Below, piece after piece: positions 9,011-17,555 of a stretch of DNA of 64,000 nt. Position numbers and translations under genes: made by a program. Every line of letters starts with the position of its first letter. Positions within the stretch are counted from its first letter, which is position 1. The stretch spans positions 4,774,001-4,838,000 of the forward strand of contig NZ_CP038026.1 in the NCBI RefSeq assembly GCF_004421005.1. The letters run 5' to 3'. This DNA is from Pseudoduganella plicata (GTDB lineage: Bacteria > Pseudomonadota > Gammaproteobacteria > Burkholderiales > Burkholderiaceae_D). The notes beneath the pieces are model-generated. The model did no database searches. It saw only the letters and a list, made by a program, of their open reading frames with translations, and had not been told where the DNA came from.

Positions 9011-10154
9011 GGACAGCATCCTGGCCAATGTGCGTCGCCTGCTGCCCGAGCTGGCGGCCGCGCCCGACCTTGAGGCAGGGCATACGCTGCCGGCCTGGGT
9101 GGTGGCGCGCCTGAAGGAGGCAGGTTGTTTCCGCATGTGTATGCCGCGCAGCTGGGGCGGTCCCGAGCTGACCACGCTGGAGCAGCTGGAGATCATCGAA
9201 GCCTTGGCGAGCGTCAGCGCCTCGGTGGCCTGGTGCGTGATGATCGGTTGCGATTCGGGCCTGTATTCGGGCTACCTGGAGGATGGCGCGGCACGCGAGC
9301 TGTATGGCTCGCTGGATGCGGTACAGGCCGGCTGGGTTTATCCGGGCGGGCGCGCTATCGAAACCGACGGCGGCTACAAGGTGACCGGGCGCTGGATTTT
9401 CGGCAGCGGCATCAAGCACGCCGACGTGATCGGTGCCGGTTGCCTGATCTACGAACACGGCAGCCCGCGGCTGGACGAGGGGCGGCCCGAATGGATCGTG
9501 GTGCTGGGCAAGCAGGGCGACTTTGAAATCGAGGACAACTGGGATACCACCGGCCTGCACGGCACCGGCAGCCACAACTATCACGTCAAGGGCGGATTCT
9601 TCCCGCGTGCGCACAGCTTCAGCTTCCGTCAGCCGGCGCAGCGGGCCGGCCTGCTGTGGCAACGCAACGATACCTTCCTGCGCAAGATGGCCGCCGTACC
9701 GCTGGGCGTGTGCCGCTCGGCCCTCGATTTCACGCATGGCTACCTGAAGGAGCGGCAGGATTTCAATACCCGCACGCCGCTGCGCAATTCGCCGATCGTC
9801 CAGCACAAGCTGGCCGAGTGCGAGATGAAGCACAATGCCGCCCGTGCCTACCTGTACCGTACGCTGGAACGCCAGTGGCAGTGCCTGGAAAACGGCGAAG
9901 TGCCGGACGAGCGCTTGCGCGCGGACGTCTGGCTGTCGCGCGTGAGCGCGTTCCGCACGTCGCGCGAAGTGATTCTGGCGCTGTACGACCTGGTGGGCGG
10001 GCCGGCAATCCGGCGCGGTGAGACCCCCATCGAGCGGGCGATGCGCGATTCCCTGACGTGGTGCCAGCACCTGGTGGGCAAGGAAAGCGGGTACGAGGCG
10101 GTCGGCAACCTGCTGCTGAATGGCAATGTGGCGGAAGGATTCCCGATGCTGTAG
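9003..10154 (+). CDS. Acyl-CoA-dehydrogenase-like flavoprotein
   Basis: Encodes 383 aa. The sequence follows the acyl-CoA dehydrogenase / group D flavin monooxygenase fold: an N-terminal helical part (LPAWVVARLKEAGCFRM, PRSWGG), a central barrel containing GGYKVTGRWIFGSG and a GLHGTGSHNY block resembling the GLRGTGSxD of this family, and a C-terminal four-helix bundle with FRTSREVILALYDLVGG. In secondary metabolism such proteins dehydrogenate carrier-bound aminoacyl or acyl groups, or hydroxylate with a reductase. I cannot tell which; no partner reductase is visible. Its start overlaps the cupin stop. A G+C-rich imperfect hairpin directly follows the stop, but without a T-tract. Confidence 0.75.
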   Translation: MTKDSILANVRRLLPELAAAPDLEAGHTLPAWVVARLKEAGCFRMCMPRSWGGPELTTLEQLEIIEALASVSASVAWCVMIGCDSGLYSGYLEDGAARELYGSLDAVQAGWVYPGGRAIETDGGYKVTGRWIFGSGIKHADVIGAGCLIYEHGSPRLDEGRPEWIVVLGKQGDFEIEDNWDTTGLHGTGSHNYHVKGGFFPRAHSFSFRQPAQRAGLLWQRNDTFLRKMAAVPLGVCRSALDFTHGYLKERQDFNTRTPLRNSPIVQHKLAECEMKHNAARAYLYRTLERQWQCLENGEVPDERLRADVWLSRVSAFRTSREVILALYDLVGGPAIRRGETPIERAMRDSLTWCQHLVGKESGYEAVGNLLLNGNVAEGFPML

Positions 10155-10302
10155 GCCTGCCACCCGGCAGGGCCGGCTGTGCACGGTGTGGACGGACCGG
10201 CGCCGGCGCGCCCCGCAAGTTTCTTTTTTTACAATTTCTGTCCCGTGCTCCCAAGGCCCTGCCGCCAGGTGGCACCGGATGGAGACGGCGATATGAGGTT
10301 AC

Positions 10303-11028
10303 GTGGCAAGCGATAAAATTTTCCGTTGGCAAGAGCCTTTCATGCAGGTGCTGGAGGTGGTAAAGAGCGAAGCCGAGGTACTTGAAGTACTCATCGCGGC
10401 GGTGCTGGAGCTGGGGTTCGAATACTGCGCTTTTGGCGTGCGCTGGCCCCTGCCTGTCATCAGGCCGGCGGTGTCGATGATCTCCAACTACCCGGAATCC
10501 TGGCGGCAGCGTTATCTGGAAAGGAATTACCTTGCGTGCGACCCCACGGTGGCCCATGGCCTGACGTCGCAGACAGCGCTGGTCTGGTCAGATCAGGTAT
10601 TCGCGGCAGCGCCAGCGCTGTGGGACGACGCCCGCGACCATGGCTTGCGCGTCGGCGTGGCGCAATCGTCCTACAATGCACGGGGCGTAGCCGGCCTGCT
10701 GACGGTCTCGCGTTCGCACGAGCAGCTCGGCGAGGCCGAGCTGCGCGAGCATGCCGCGCACTTGTGGTGGTTGTCCCAGGCCGCGCTCGACGCGATGTCG
10801 CGGGTGGCGCCGCAGAGTGGCCGGGTCGAGGCCGACATCTGCCTGACGGCGCGCGAAGTGGAAGTGTTGCGCTGGAGTGCGGACGGCAAGACCGCCAGCG
10901 ATATCGCGGAAATCATCCAGATCACCGAGCGCACGGTCGGCTTTCACATCAACAATGCGCTGCTGAAGCTGGGCACTGCGAACAAGACGGCGGGCGTGAT
11001 CAAGGCCGCGCTGCTGCGCCTGCTGTGA
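10303..11028 (+). CDS. LuxR-type transcriptional regulator with AHL-binding domain
   Basis: Encodes 241 aa from a GTG at 10303 with a TGAGGT ribosome site 4 nt upstream; an ATG at 10342 is the alternative. The N-terminal autoinducer domain keeps the acyl-homoserine-lactone pocket: Trp67, Tyr71, Asp80-Pro81 and Trp95 in the spacing WxxxY...DP...W. The C-terminal HTH (about 177-240) has LTAREVEVLRWSADGKT and ITERTVGFHINN. No luxI synthase is in the window, so it is either a LuxR solo or its synthase lies to the left. It lies between the biosynthetic genes and the PPTase in the same direction, so it probably controls this cluster. A TACAAT sequence at 10230-10235 may be a -10, with no clear -35. 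Confidence 0.88.
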   Translation: MASDKIFRWQEPFMQVLEVVKSEAEVLEVLIAAVLELGFEYCAFGVRWPLPVIRPAVSMISNYPESWRQRYLERNYLACDPTVAHGLTSQTALVWSDQVFAAAPALWDDARDHGLRVGVAQSSYNARGVAGLLTVSRSHEQLGEAELREHAAHLWWLSQAALDAMSRVAPQSGRVEADICLTAREVEVLRWSADGKTASDIAEIIQITERTVGFHINNALLKLGTANKTAGVIKAALLRLL

Positions 11029-11045
11029 CGGCGCCGGCCCGTTCC

Positions 11046-11729
11046 ATGCTGCTCGCGCCGACCCCGGGTGCGGATGGGGCGCTGGAGCTGTTCTACACAA
11101 CGTTCGACACGGCGCACTTCGACGTGGCGTGTTTTGCCGAACATGCCATCGTGCTGCCGCCGGCACTCGCGCACGCGGTGCCGAAACGCCAGGGCGAATT
11201 CTTTTTTGGCCGCTGGTGCGGCCGTGCGGCGCTGGCGTATCATGGCCGCGAGGGCACCATCGGCGTCGGGCCGGCGCGCGAGCCGCTCTGGCCGCGTGGC
11301 GTTACCGGCAGTATCACTCATAGCCACGGCATCGCCGCCGCAGTGGCAGTGCCCCGGTCGACGTGCCGCGGGGTTGGCATCGATATCGAGACTGTCGCCC
11401 AGGGCCGCAGCCTGCAGGCATTGCGCCAGGTCGTGCTGTCGGCCCGCGAGCGCGCCTGGCTGGCGGCGCTCGACTGTCCGATCGCGCCCGACACGTTGCT
11501 GACGCTGGTGTTTTCGGCCAAGGAGAGCTTCTACAAGGGCGTATTCGAGACCGTGCGGCGCTTCCTCGACTTCGACGCGATCGAGATCGTTGGCATCGAC
11601 ACCGAAGGGCGGCGCTTGTGGTTTGACGTGGTGCACCCGCTCGACCCGCCGTTCGTGCCCGGGTTCAGGTTTGCGGTCGGCTACACGCTGCTGGAGCAGG
11701 GGCGCGTGATGACCGATTTCCGGTGGTGA
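11046..11729 (+). CDS. 4'-phosphopantetheinyl transferase (EntD/Sfp type)
   Basis: Encodes 227 aa from ATG 11046; an in-frame GTG at 11025 would overlap the luxR stop by 4 nt (GTGA) and add 7 residues, and neither start has a clear ribosome site. Diagnostic motifs are present: GVGIDIE at 109-115, which binds Mg-CoA, and FSAKESFYK at 156-164 with Lys159, Glu160 and Lys164. The N-terminal region with KRQGEFFFGRWCGRAAL is typical of the EntD branch. It transfers phosphopantetheine from CoA to Ser583, Ser490 and Ser542 of the three carrier domains upstream, making the cluster self-sufficient for carrier activation. Confidence 0.92.
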   Translation: MLLAPTPGADGALELFYTTFDTAHFDVACFAEHAIVLPPALAHAVPKRQGEFFFGRWCGRAALAYHGREGTIGVGPAREPLWPRGVTGSITHSHGIAAAVAVPRSTCRGVGIDIETVAQGRSLQALRQVVLSARERAWLAALDCPIAPDTLLTLVFSAKESFYKGVFETVRRFLDFDAIEIVGIDTEGRRLWFDVVHPLDPPFVPGFRFAVGYTLLEQGRVMTDFRW

Positions 11730-11756
11730 CAGGCGCCGTGGCCGGCTGACGGGCCG

Positions 11757-11933
11757 CTATTTCAGCTCGTCATCGAGCGGATCGGCAGGCGCGGCCGCAG
11801 GAATCGTGTACTTTTCCTCAGCCCAGGCACCCAGGTCGATCTGCTTGCATCGTTCGGAACAGAAGGGGCGGAATTTGTTCTTCTCCGTCCACTCCACTTT
11901 GGTGCCGCAGGTAGGGCAATCAACGGTAGGCAT
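11757..11933 (-). CDS. yacG: DNA gyrase inhibitor YacG
   Basis: Encodes 58 aa, [15 protein letters not shown] at the N-terminus and [16 protein letters not shown] in the middle. The four Cys (CxxC ... CxxxC) form the zinc site of YacG, and the length and LGAW motif are typical. YacG binds GyrB and inhibits gyrase. The start lies 12 nt after the zapD stop, so the two are probably co-transcribed from the promoter upstream of zapD. It converges on the PPTase gene with only 27 nt between them. Confidence 0.93.
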   Translation of the reverse strand: MPTVDCPTCGTKVEWTEKNKFRPFCSERCKQIDLGAWAEEKYTIPAAAPADPLDDELK

Positions 11934-11945
11934 GGTTCGTAAATC

Positions 11946-12701
11946 TTAAAACGCGCAAAGCGTGAGTTCGAAAGGGACGTCTTCTTCCAGCGGCTTCGGT
12001 TTCAGGTCGCCGCCCTGGGTGGTGAAGCGTACCCACAGCATGTATTTATTGGCCGAGATTTCGGGGATCGCACCGAGCGAGCTGTCCACGGTCAGGCGCA
12101 GCATCTGGTACACCTTGCCCTGCAACATCTGCTGATAGCTGCCGGCGTTGGCGATCATCTTCTTGGCCGCACCGGAATCGCGCAGCAGCCGCAGCACGAG
12201 CGCCAGCGCATCGAACAGCGGCGCCAGCGGCGCGAACCACGTCACGATGTCGCCATAGCGCTGCTCGGCGGAACGCTGTTGCCAGGCATAGTACGACGGC
12301 AGGTCGAATTCGCAGGCGCCGCCAGGAATGATCGTACGGCCGCGGATGCTCATCAGCCATTCGTTGTCGCGCACGTTCTGGCCCGTTTTTCCCTGGCTTG
12401 AGACCAGCGCGCCGGATACGCTGTCCACCTCGGCCAGCACGGCATCGAGCATTTCGGTCTGGACGTTCGGGTTGGAACGGTAGCCCAGCAATGTCTGGCG
12501 CTGGCGCTCCAGCTCCTGCAGCAGGTCGGATTTCAGGTCGGCGCGGCCGGCCACTTCGAGCATGTCGAAGATCGTGGACAGCGCCACGTGATGCTGCATC
12601 GGGTGTTCCTGGTGAACGAAGAACTTGAATTTGTCGTACAGATCTTCCAGCCGCAACAACGTGCGTATGCGCTCGTTGAAAGGATATTCATAGACGATCA
12701 A
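11946..12701 (-). CDS. zapD: Cell division protein ZapD
   Basis: Encodes 251 aa using a TTG start ([20 protein letters not shown]), with AGAGGGA about 8 nt upstream; in-frame extension upstream lacks similarity, and E. coli ZapD is 247 aa. The N-terminal helical domain with [20 protein letters not shown] and the C-terminal part [12 protein letters not shown] are characteristic. ZapD binds the FtsZ C-terminal tail and bundles protofilaments at the division ring. It is in the usual betaproteobacterial order coaE-zapD-yacG but separated from coaE by a 198-nt spacer with its own likely promoter. Confidence 0.93.
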   Translation of the reverse strand: MIVYEYPFNERIRTLLRLEDLYDKFKFFVHQEHPMQHHVALSTIFDMLEVAGRADLKSDLLQELERQRQTLLGYRSNPNVQTEMLDAVLAEVDSVSGALVSSQGKTGQNVRDNEWLMSIRGRTIIPGGACEFDLPSYYAWQQRSAEQRYGDIVTWFAPLAPLFDALALVLRLLRDSGAAKKMIANAGSYQQMLQGKVYQMLRLTVDSSLGAIPEISANKYMLWVRFTTQGGDLKPKPLEEDVPFELTLCAF

Positions 12702-12849
12702 AGTGAATCCCTCTGTTGGTAGACCTGGAAAGGAACTCGGCACCATGGTGCAGCGGCGCGGTGCCGGCGCTCTGAAAACGACCGGCAGCACAACAGACAG
12801 GCGAAGAGGCAACTATCAGCTTCCCGAGCTCCCTGAAAGAATTCTCGTG

Positions 12850-12878
12850 ATTCTGAACCATGCGAGGCAAAAATACAA
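12850..12878 (-). promoter_or_regulatory. Candidate sigma70 promoter for zapD-yacG
   Basis: On the - strand TTGTAT (12878-12873) and CAGAAT (12855-12850) are separated by exactly 17 nt. It lies in the coaE-zapD spacer, 149 nt upstream of the zapD TTG. Both hexamers deviate from consensus, so strength is probably modest. Confidence 0.4.
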
Positions 12879-12899
12879 ACGTTGTTAATTGTTTCGCGC

Positions 12900-13526
12900 T
12901 CAGCCGGGGCCCTGTGCCGCCGCCATTCGATTGTAAAACGCATGCAGGCGGTCGATTTGCGGCGCCAGCGCGGCCAGGTCGCCGCTGTTGTCGACAACGT
13001 CGTCGGCTGCCGCCAGCCGGACCTGGCGTGGCACCTGCGCGGCCATGATGGCCCGCACTTGCGCCTCGGGCAGGCCGTTGCGGGCGATCACGCGGGCCAG
13101 CTGCATGTTCTCGGGGCAGTCCACCACCAGTACGCGCTGCAGCCGTTCGCGCCACGTGCCCGATTCGACCAGCAGGGGGATGTCGAAAATGACGTACGGC
13201 CCCGTCCCCAGCAGGCTGGCGGCATACACGGCCTCGCGGATCATCGGGTGCAGGATCGCTTCGAGGCGGCGCTTGGCGTCCGGGTCGGAGAAGACGAGGG
13301 CGCGCATCCGTGCCCGGTCCAGCGCACCATCCCGGTCGGCGAAGTCGGCGCCGAACGCCGCCAGCACCGCCGGCATCGCGGCGCCACCGGCGACCGTCAG
13401 GCCGCGCGCGATCCGGTCGGTGTCGACGATGTCCACGCCCCGCTCGGCAAACATGCGTGCCACGACGCTTTTTCCGGAACCGATGCCGCCGGTCAGGCCG
13501 ACGGTAAAGCGCGCCGTTGCCGCCAT
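12900..13526 (-). CDS. coaE: Dephospho-CoA kinase
   Basis: Encodes 208 aa. P-loop GLTGGIGSGKS at residues 10-20, then FAERGVDIVDTDRIAR, the LVFSDPDAKRRLEAILHPMIR segment and YVIFDIPLLVESG, all diagnostic for CoaE. It phosphorylates the 3'-hydroxyl of dephospho-CoA to give CoA in the cytosol. The start overlaps the pilD stop by ATGA, the standard arrangement in this group, so it is translated with the pil genes. Confidence 0.95.
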   Translation of the reverse strand: MAATARFTVGLTGGIGSGKSVVARMFAERGVDIVDTDRIARGLTVAGGAAMPAVLAAFGADFADRDGALDRARMRALVFSDPDAKRRLEAILHPMIREAVYAASLLGTGPYVIFDIPLLVESGTWRERLQRVLVVDCPENMQLARVIARNGLPEAQVRAIMAAQVPRQVRLAAADDVVDNSGDLAALAPQIDRLHAFYNRMAAAQGPG

Positions 13527-14401
13527 CACGCGCCGCCCAGCAGGCCGGTCGTGAAACCGGCGATCTGGCCGCCGAACAGCAGCGCAATCATGCCGGCCGC
13601 GGCCAGGTAAGGGCCGAACGGAATGGGATTGCCGCGTCCCCGACCAGCAAAGACGATCAGGCCGATGCCGACGAGGGCGCCGACGACGGACGACAGCAGG
13701 ATAATCGTCGGCAGCATCGTCCAGCCCAGCCATGCGCCCAGCGCGGCCAGCAGCTTGAAGTCGCCGTAGCCCATGCCTTCCTTGCCGGTGGCAAGCTTGA
13801 ACAGCCAGTAGACGGTCCACAGCACCAGATAGCCTGCCGCCGCGCCGATGACGGCATCGGCCAGCGGCACGAAAGTGCCATTGATGTTGACCAGCAGGCC
13901 GGCCCACAGCAGCGGGTAGGTCAGGTCGTCCGGCAGCAGCTGCGTGTCGGCGTCGATGAACGTCATCGCGATCAGCAGGTACGCGAACAGCAAGGTGGCC
14001 AGGCCCATCACGCCGCTGCCGAACTGCCAGATCAGCAGCGCGGACAACAGGCCGGTCAACGCTTCGATGACGGGATAGCGCGCCGAGATGCGCGCCTTGC
14101 ACTGGCTGCACTTGCCCCGCAACGCCAGCCAGCTGATGACGGGCACGTTTTCCAGCGCCGTGATCTTGTGGCCGCAATGCGGGCACGCGGAGCGGGGCAG
14201 CACCAGGTCGAAGCGCTCTGTGTAAGGCAGCGGCTGGCCCGATTCGGCGGCCACGTAATTGGCGGACTCGCGCCGCATCATCTCCGGAATGCGGTAGATG
14301 ACGACGTTCAGGAAGCTGCCGATCAACAGGCCGAAGATGCCGGCGAGGATGGCGGCGCCAGCGGTGGCGGGTGGGGCGAACAGGTAGAGGTCCTGGAGCA
14401 T
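13526..14401 (-). CDS. pilD: Type IV prepilin peptidase / N-methyltransferase PilD
   Basis: Encodes 291 aa, integral membrane. Tetra-cysteine zinc motif at Cys73, Cys76, Cys98 and Cys101 (CPHCG ... CSQC), in the N-terminal methyltransferase part (MRRESANY). Aspartate protease residues are in FIDADTQLLPD and GMGYGDFKLLA. It cleaves the leader of type IV prepilins and methylates the new N-terminus at the inner membrane. Downstream of pilC with an 83-nt gap that contains a single repeat half-unit. Confidence 0.95.
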   Translation of the reverse strand: MLQDLYLFAPPATAGAAILAGIFGLLIGSFLNVVIYRIPEMMRRESANYVAAESGQPLPYTERFDLVLPRSACPHCGHKITALENVPVISWLALRGKCSQCKARISARYPVIEALTGLLSALLIWQFGSGVMGLATLLFAYLLIAMTFIDADTQLLPDDLTYPLLWAGLLVNINGTFVPLADAVIGAAAGYLVLWTVYWLFKLATGKEGMGYGDFKLLAALGAWLGWTMLPTIILLSSVVGALVGIGLIVFAGRGRGNPIPFGPYLAAAGMIALLFGGQIAGFTTGLLGGA

Positions 14402-14436
14402 GGTTGACTTTTCGGATTCGGCAGCTTCGTGGGATG

Positions 14437-14454
14437 AAAACCGGGGTCAGTCCC
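14437..14454. repeat. Half-unit of the AACCGGGGTCAGTCCC intergenic repeat family
   Basis: The 18-nt string is shared, allowing end variation, with the internal arm of the composite element at 43086-43301. It lies between pilC and pilD; the following bases (GGAAACGGACCCC) form a degenerate mirror. Confidence 0.6.
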
Positions 14455-14484
14455 GATGGAAACGGACCCCTTGAAAACCGAAGC

Positions 14485-15714
14485 TTACACCACCGAACCC
14501 AACTTGAAGATAGGCAGATACATCGCCACGACCAACCCGCCGATCAGGACGCCGAGAATGACCATGATCGCCGGCTCCATCAGCGCCGCCAGCGAGGCGA
14601 CCGCCTCGTCCACTTCGTCCTCGTAGAAATCGGCCACCTTGCCCAGCATGGCATCGAGCGCGCCCGATTCCTCGCCGATCGACACCATCTGCGTGACCAT
14701 GTTCGGGAACACCTCCACGTTCTGCATCGCCACCGTCAGGCTCGTGCCCGTGGAGACTTCGTTCTGGATCTTGCGCGTGGCCTCCAGGTAGACGGCATTG
14801 CCGGCCGCGCCGCCGACGGAGTCGAGCGCCTCGACCAGCGGGACGCCGGCCGCGAACATCGTCGACAGCGTGCGGGTCCAGCGCGCCACGGTGGCCTTGC
14901 GGATCACGTCGCCGAATACGGGCACGCGCAGCAGCAGCCGGTCCATCGCCTGCTGCATCCTGATCGAGCGTTTCCACGACTCGAAGAAAAAGTAGACGGA
15001 CCAGAACACGACGAGCAGCATGATGTACCAGTTGTTGACGAAAAATTCCGACATCGCCATCACGAACAGCGTGGGCGCGGGCAGGTCGGCACCGAAGCTG
15101 GTGAAGACTTCCTTGAACGCCGGAACCACCCAGATCATGATGACGGCCGTGACGATGAACGCCACGGCCAGGATGGCGATGGGATACGTCAGCGCCGACT
15201 TGATCTTGGCCTTCATCGCCAGCGTCTTTTCCTTGTATATCGCCAGCCGCGTCAGCAGGTCTTCCAGGATGCCGGCCTGTTCGCCGGCGCCGACCAGGTT
15301 GCAAAACAGCGGATCGAAATACAGGGGGAACTTGCGGAACGCCTGGTTCAGGCTCGTGCCCGTCTCGATGTCCGCGCGCAGGTCCATGATCAGTTTCGAC
15401 ACGGACGGATTGGCGTGGCCCTTGCCGACGATATCGAACGACTGCAGCAGCGGCACGCCGGCCTTCATCATCGTGGCCAGCTGGCGCGTGAACAGCGTGA
15501 TGTCCTTGTCCGTGACCTTTCGCCCGGACCGGTACACCTTCTTCTTCACTTTCGTGACCATGATGCCCTGGCGCCGCAGTGTCACGTTCACCACGGCGAC
15601 GCCGCCGGCGCGCAGCTCCCCGCGCACCGTCTTGCCCGTTTTGTCCTTGCCTTCCCAGGCGAAGACGGATTCCTTGACCTGGTTGCCCGTGGATGCCATC
15701 GCGCTTGTCCTCAT
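14485..15714 (-). CDS. pilC: Type IV pilus inner-membrane platform protein PilC
   Basis: Encodes 409 aa with two T2SSF domains. Typical blocks: FAWEGKDKTGKTVRGE at the start, FTRQLATMMKAGVPLLQSFD, KFPLYFDPLFCNLVGAGEQAG, and in the second repeat WTRTLSTMFAAGVPLVEALD, ending in a transmembrane helix (MVILGVLIGGLVVAMYLPIF). PilC sits in the inner membrane, couples the PilB and PilT ATPases to pilus polymerisation and starts 7 nt after pilB. Confidence 0.95.
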   Translation of the reverse strand: MRTSAMASTGNQVKESVFAWEGKDKTGKTVRGELRAGGVAVVNVTLRRQGIMVTKVKKKVYRSGRKVTDKDITLFTRQLATMMKAGVPLLQSFDIVGKGHANPSVSKLIMDLRADIETGTSLNQAFRKFPLYFDPLFCNLVGAGEQAGILEDLLTRLAIYKEKTLAMKAKIKSALTYPIAILAVAFIVTAVIMIWVVPAFKEVFTSFGADLPAPTLFVMAMSEFFVNNWYIMLLVVFWSVYFFFESWKRSIRMQQAMDRLLLRVPVFGDVIRKATVARWTRTLSTMFAAGVPLVEALDSVGGAAGNAVYLEATRKIQNEVSTGTSLTVAMQNVEVFPNMVTQMVSIGEESGALDAMLGKVADFYEDEVDEAVASLAALMEPAIMVILGVLIGGLVVAMYLPIFKLGSVV

Positions 15715-15721
15715 GTTCGTC

Positions 15722-17446
15722 CTACTCGTTGGTGCAGCCCAGCACTTCTTCCAGGCTGGTCAGACCCGCCTTGACCTTCACGAGGCCCGACTGGCGCAGC
15801 GAGCGCACGCCCTCAAGCTCGGACTGCGCGGCGATCTGCATGGCATTACCGTGCGCCAGGATCAGCGCCTCGATTGCCGGCGTGATCGGCATGATCTGGT
15901 AGATGCCCACGCGGCCCTTGTAACCGGTGCCGTTGCACCGTTCGCAGCCCACCGGGCCGTACGGCTTCCAGCTGCCATCGAGTTGCGCCGGCCGGAAGCC
16001 GGCCCGCAGCAGCAGGTCGGTCGAGACGTCGACGGGACGCTTGCATGCGCACAGCCGCCGCGCCAGGCGCTGCGCCGTGATCAATACAATCGACGATGCG
16101 ATATTGAACGGCGCCACGCCCATGTTCATGAGGCGCGTCAACGTCGATGGCGCATCGTTCGTGTGCAGCGTCGAAAACACCATGTGGCCCGTCTGCGCCG
16201 CCTTGATGGCGATGTCCGCCGTCTCCAGGTCGCGGATCTCGCCGACCATGATGATGTCCGGATCCTGGCGCAGGAAGGACTTCAGCGCGACGGGGAACGT
16301 CAGCCCCGCCTTGTCGTTGACATTGACCTGGTTCACACCGGGCAGGTTGATCTCGGCCGGGTCTTCCGCCGTCGAGATATTGATGCCCGGCTTGTTCAGG
16401 ATGTTCAGGCAGGTGTACAGCGACACCGTCTTGCCGGAGCCTGTCGGACCCGTCACCAGCACCATGCCGTACGGGCGCGAGATCGCATCGAGCAGCAGCG
16501 CCTTCTGGTCCGCGTCGTAGCCCAGCGCATCGATGCCCATCTGCGCCTGCGTGGGGTCGAGGATACGCATCACCGTCTTTTCGCCGAACAGCGTGGGCAA
16601 CGTGGAGATACGCAGGTCCACCGTTTTCGTCGGCGAGACGATCAGGCGCATGCGCCCGTCCTGCGGGACGCGTTTTTCCGAGATGTCCAGTTTCGCCAGC
16701 ACCTTGATGCGCGACACCAGCTTGTCCTTGATGGCGATAGGCGGCTGCGCATGCTCGACCAGCACACCGTCGACACGGAAGCGGATGCGGTAGAACTTCT
16801 CGAACGGCTCGAAGTGCAGGTCCGACGCCCCCATGTTGACGGCGTCCATCAACATCTTGTTCAGGAAGCGCACGATCGGCGCATCCTCGACGTCCGTGGC
16901 CGGCGCCTCCACCAGCGCCGCTTCCTGTTCTTCGGCGAACTGGATCTCTGCCTCTTCACCGGCCAGCTCGCCCATCAGCTGTTCGCTGTTCTTGGCCAGC
17001 TCCGCCAGCAGGCGCACCAGCGCGTCGTGCGGCACGATGACGGGTTCCACCGACGTTTCGGTCTGGAACTTGATCTGGTCCAGTGCCTGCGTGTTGGTGG
17101 GGTCCGATATCGCCACGGACATCTTGTTGCCCCGTTTCGACAGCGCCACCACCCGCTGGCTCTGCATCAGTTTCGGGTCGATCGCCTTGGCGGGCAGTGC
17201 GGCCGGGGAGAGCGCCTGCAGATCCAGCATCGGATAGGCGAAGGTGTCGGCGCAGAACACGGCCAGTTCGCGGCCGCCGATCGCACCGCTGGCCAGCAGC
17301 ACGTCGATGAACGGCAGTTTTTCCAGGATGGATTTTTTCAGCAGCGCGTCCGCCTGCGGCGGCGTGAGACGCCCCGCCTGCATCAAGGCACGCGCCAGGC
17401 CCGACATGGGAGCGCCTGCCGCCGTGGTGGGTTGGACTGCTGCCAT
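15722..17446 (-). CDS. pilB: Type IV pilus assembly ATPase PilB
   Basis: Encodes 574 aa from MAAVQPTTAAG. N-terminal MshEN domain, then the GspE/PilB ATPase: Walker A GPTGSGKT around residue 332, Asp box, Walker B (DIIMVGEIRD) and His box (FSTLHTND). The zinc-binding pair CACK and CERCNGTGYKGR lies around 470-505. It powers pilus extension from the cytoplasmic face. No strong ribosome site is visible before this ATG; the assignment rests on family length. It is first in the pilB-pilC-pilD-coaE run, with a 109-nt spacer to the preceding gene. Confidence 0.95.
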   Translation of the reverse strand: MAAVQPTTAAGAPMSGLARALMQAGRLTPPQADALLKKSILEKLPFIDVLLASGAIGGRELAVFCADTFAYPMLDLQALSPAALPAKAIDPKLMQSQRVVALSKRGNKMSVAISDPTNTQALDQIKFQTETSVEPVIVPHDALVRLLAELAKNSEQLMGELAGEEAEIQFAEEQEAALVEAPATDVEDAPIVRFLNKMLMDAVNMGASDLHFEPFEKFYRIRFRVDGVLVEHAQPPIAIKDKLVSRIKVLAKLDISEKRVPQDGRMRLIVSPTKTVDLRISTLPTLFGEKTVMRILDPTQAQMGIDALGYDADQKALLLDAISRPYGMVLVTGPTGSGKTVSLYTCLNILNKPGINISTAEDPAEINLPGVNQVNVNDKAGLTFPVALKSFLRQDPDIIMVGEIRDLETADIAIKAAQTGHMVFSTLHTNDAPSTLTRLMNMGVAPFNIASSIVLITAQRLARRLCACKRPVDVSTDLLLRAGFRPAQLDGSWKPYGPVGCERCNGTGYKGRVGIYQIMPITPAIEALILAHGNAMQIAAQSELEGVRSLRQSGLVKVKAGLTSLEEVLGCTNE

Positions 17447-17555
17447 AAGGACACTAATGCCGAAACTACATGAATGAAAGGGACCTGACCAACAAACGAT
17501 GATGCCCGTGGGCATTATTTTTGTAAAGCGAAGACGGCCGGATTTCGGCTTCCGT

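Noticed and set aside
10155-10173. CCTGCC-ACCC-GGCAGG palindrome considered as a lux box
   Set aside because: The CTG and CAG triplets are only 8 nt apart, shorter than the spacing of known lux boxes, and it immediately follows a stop codon, so an RNA hairpin is more likely.
14371-17473. Long + strand open frames opposite pilC and pilB
   Set aside because: His/Arg/Asp-rich shadow frames; pilC and pilB on the - strand carry all diagnostic motifs.
17500-17530. ATGCCCGTGGGCAT palindrome followed by TATTTTT, considered as a + strand terminator
   Set aside because: No + strand gene ends there and the loop would be only 2-4 nt; it may be chance or part of the pilB leader.
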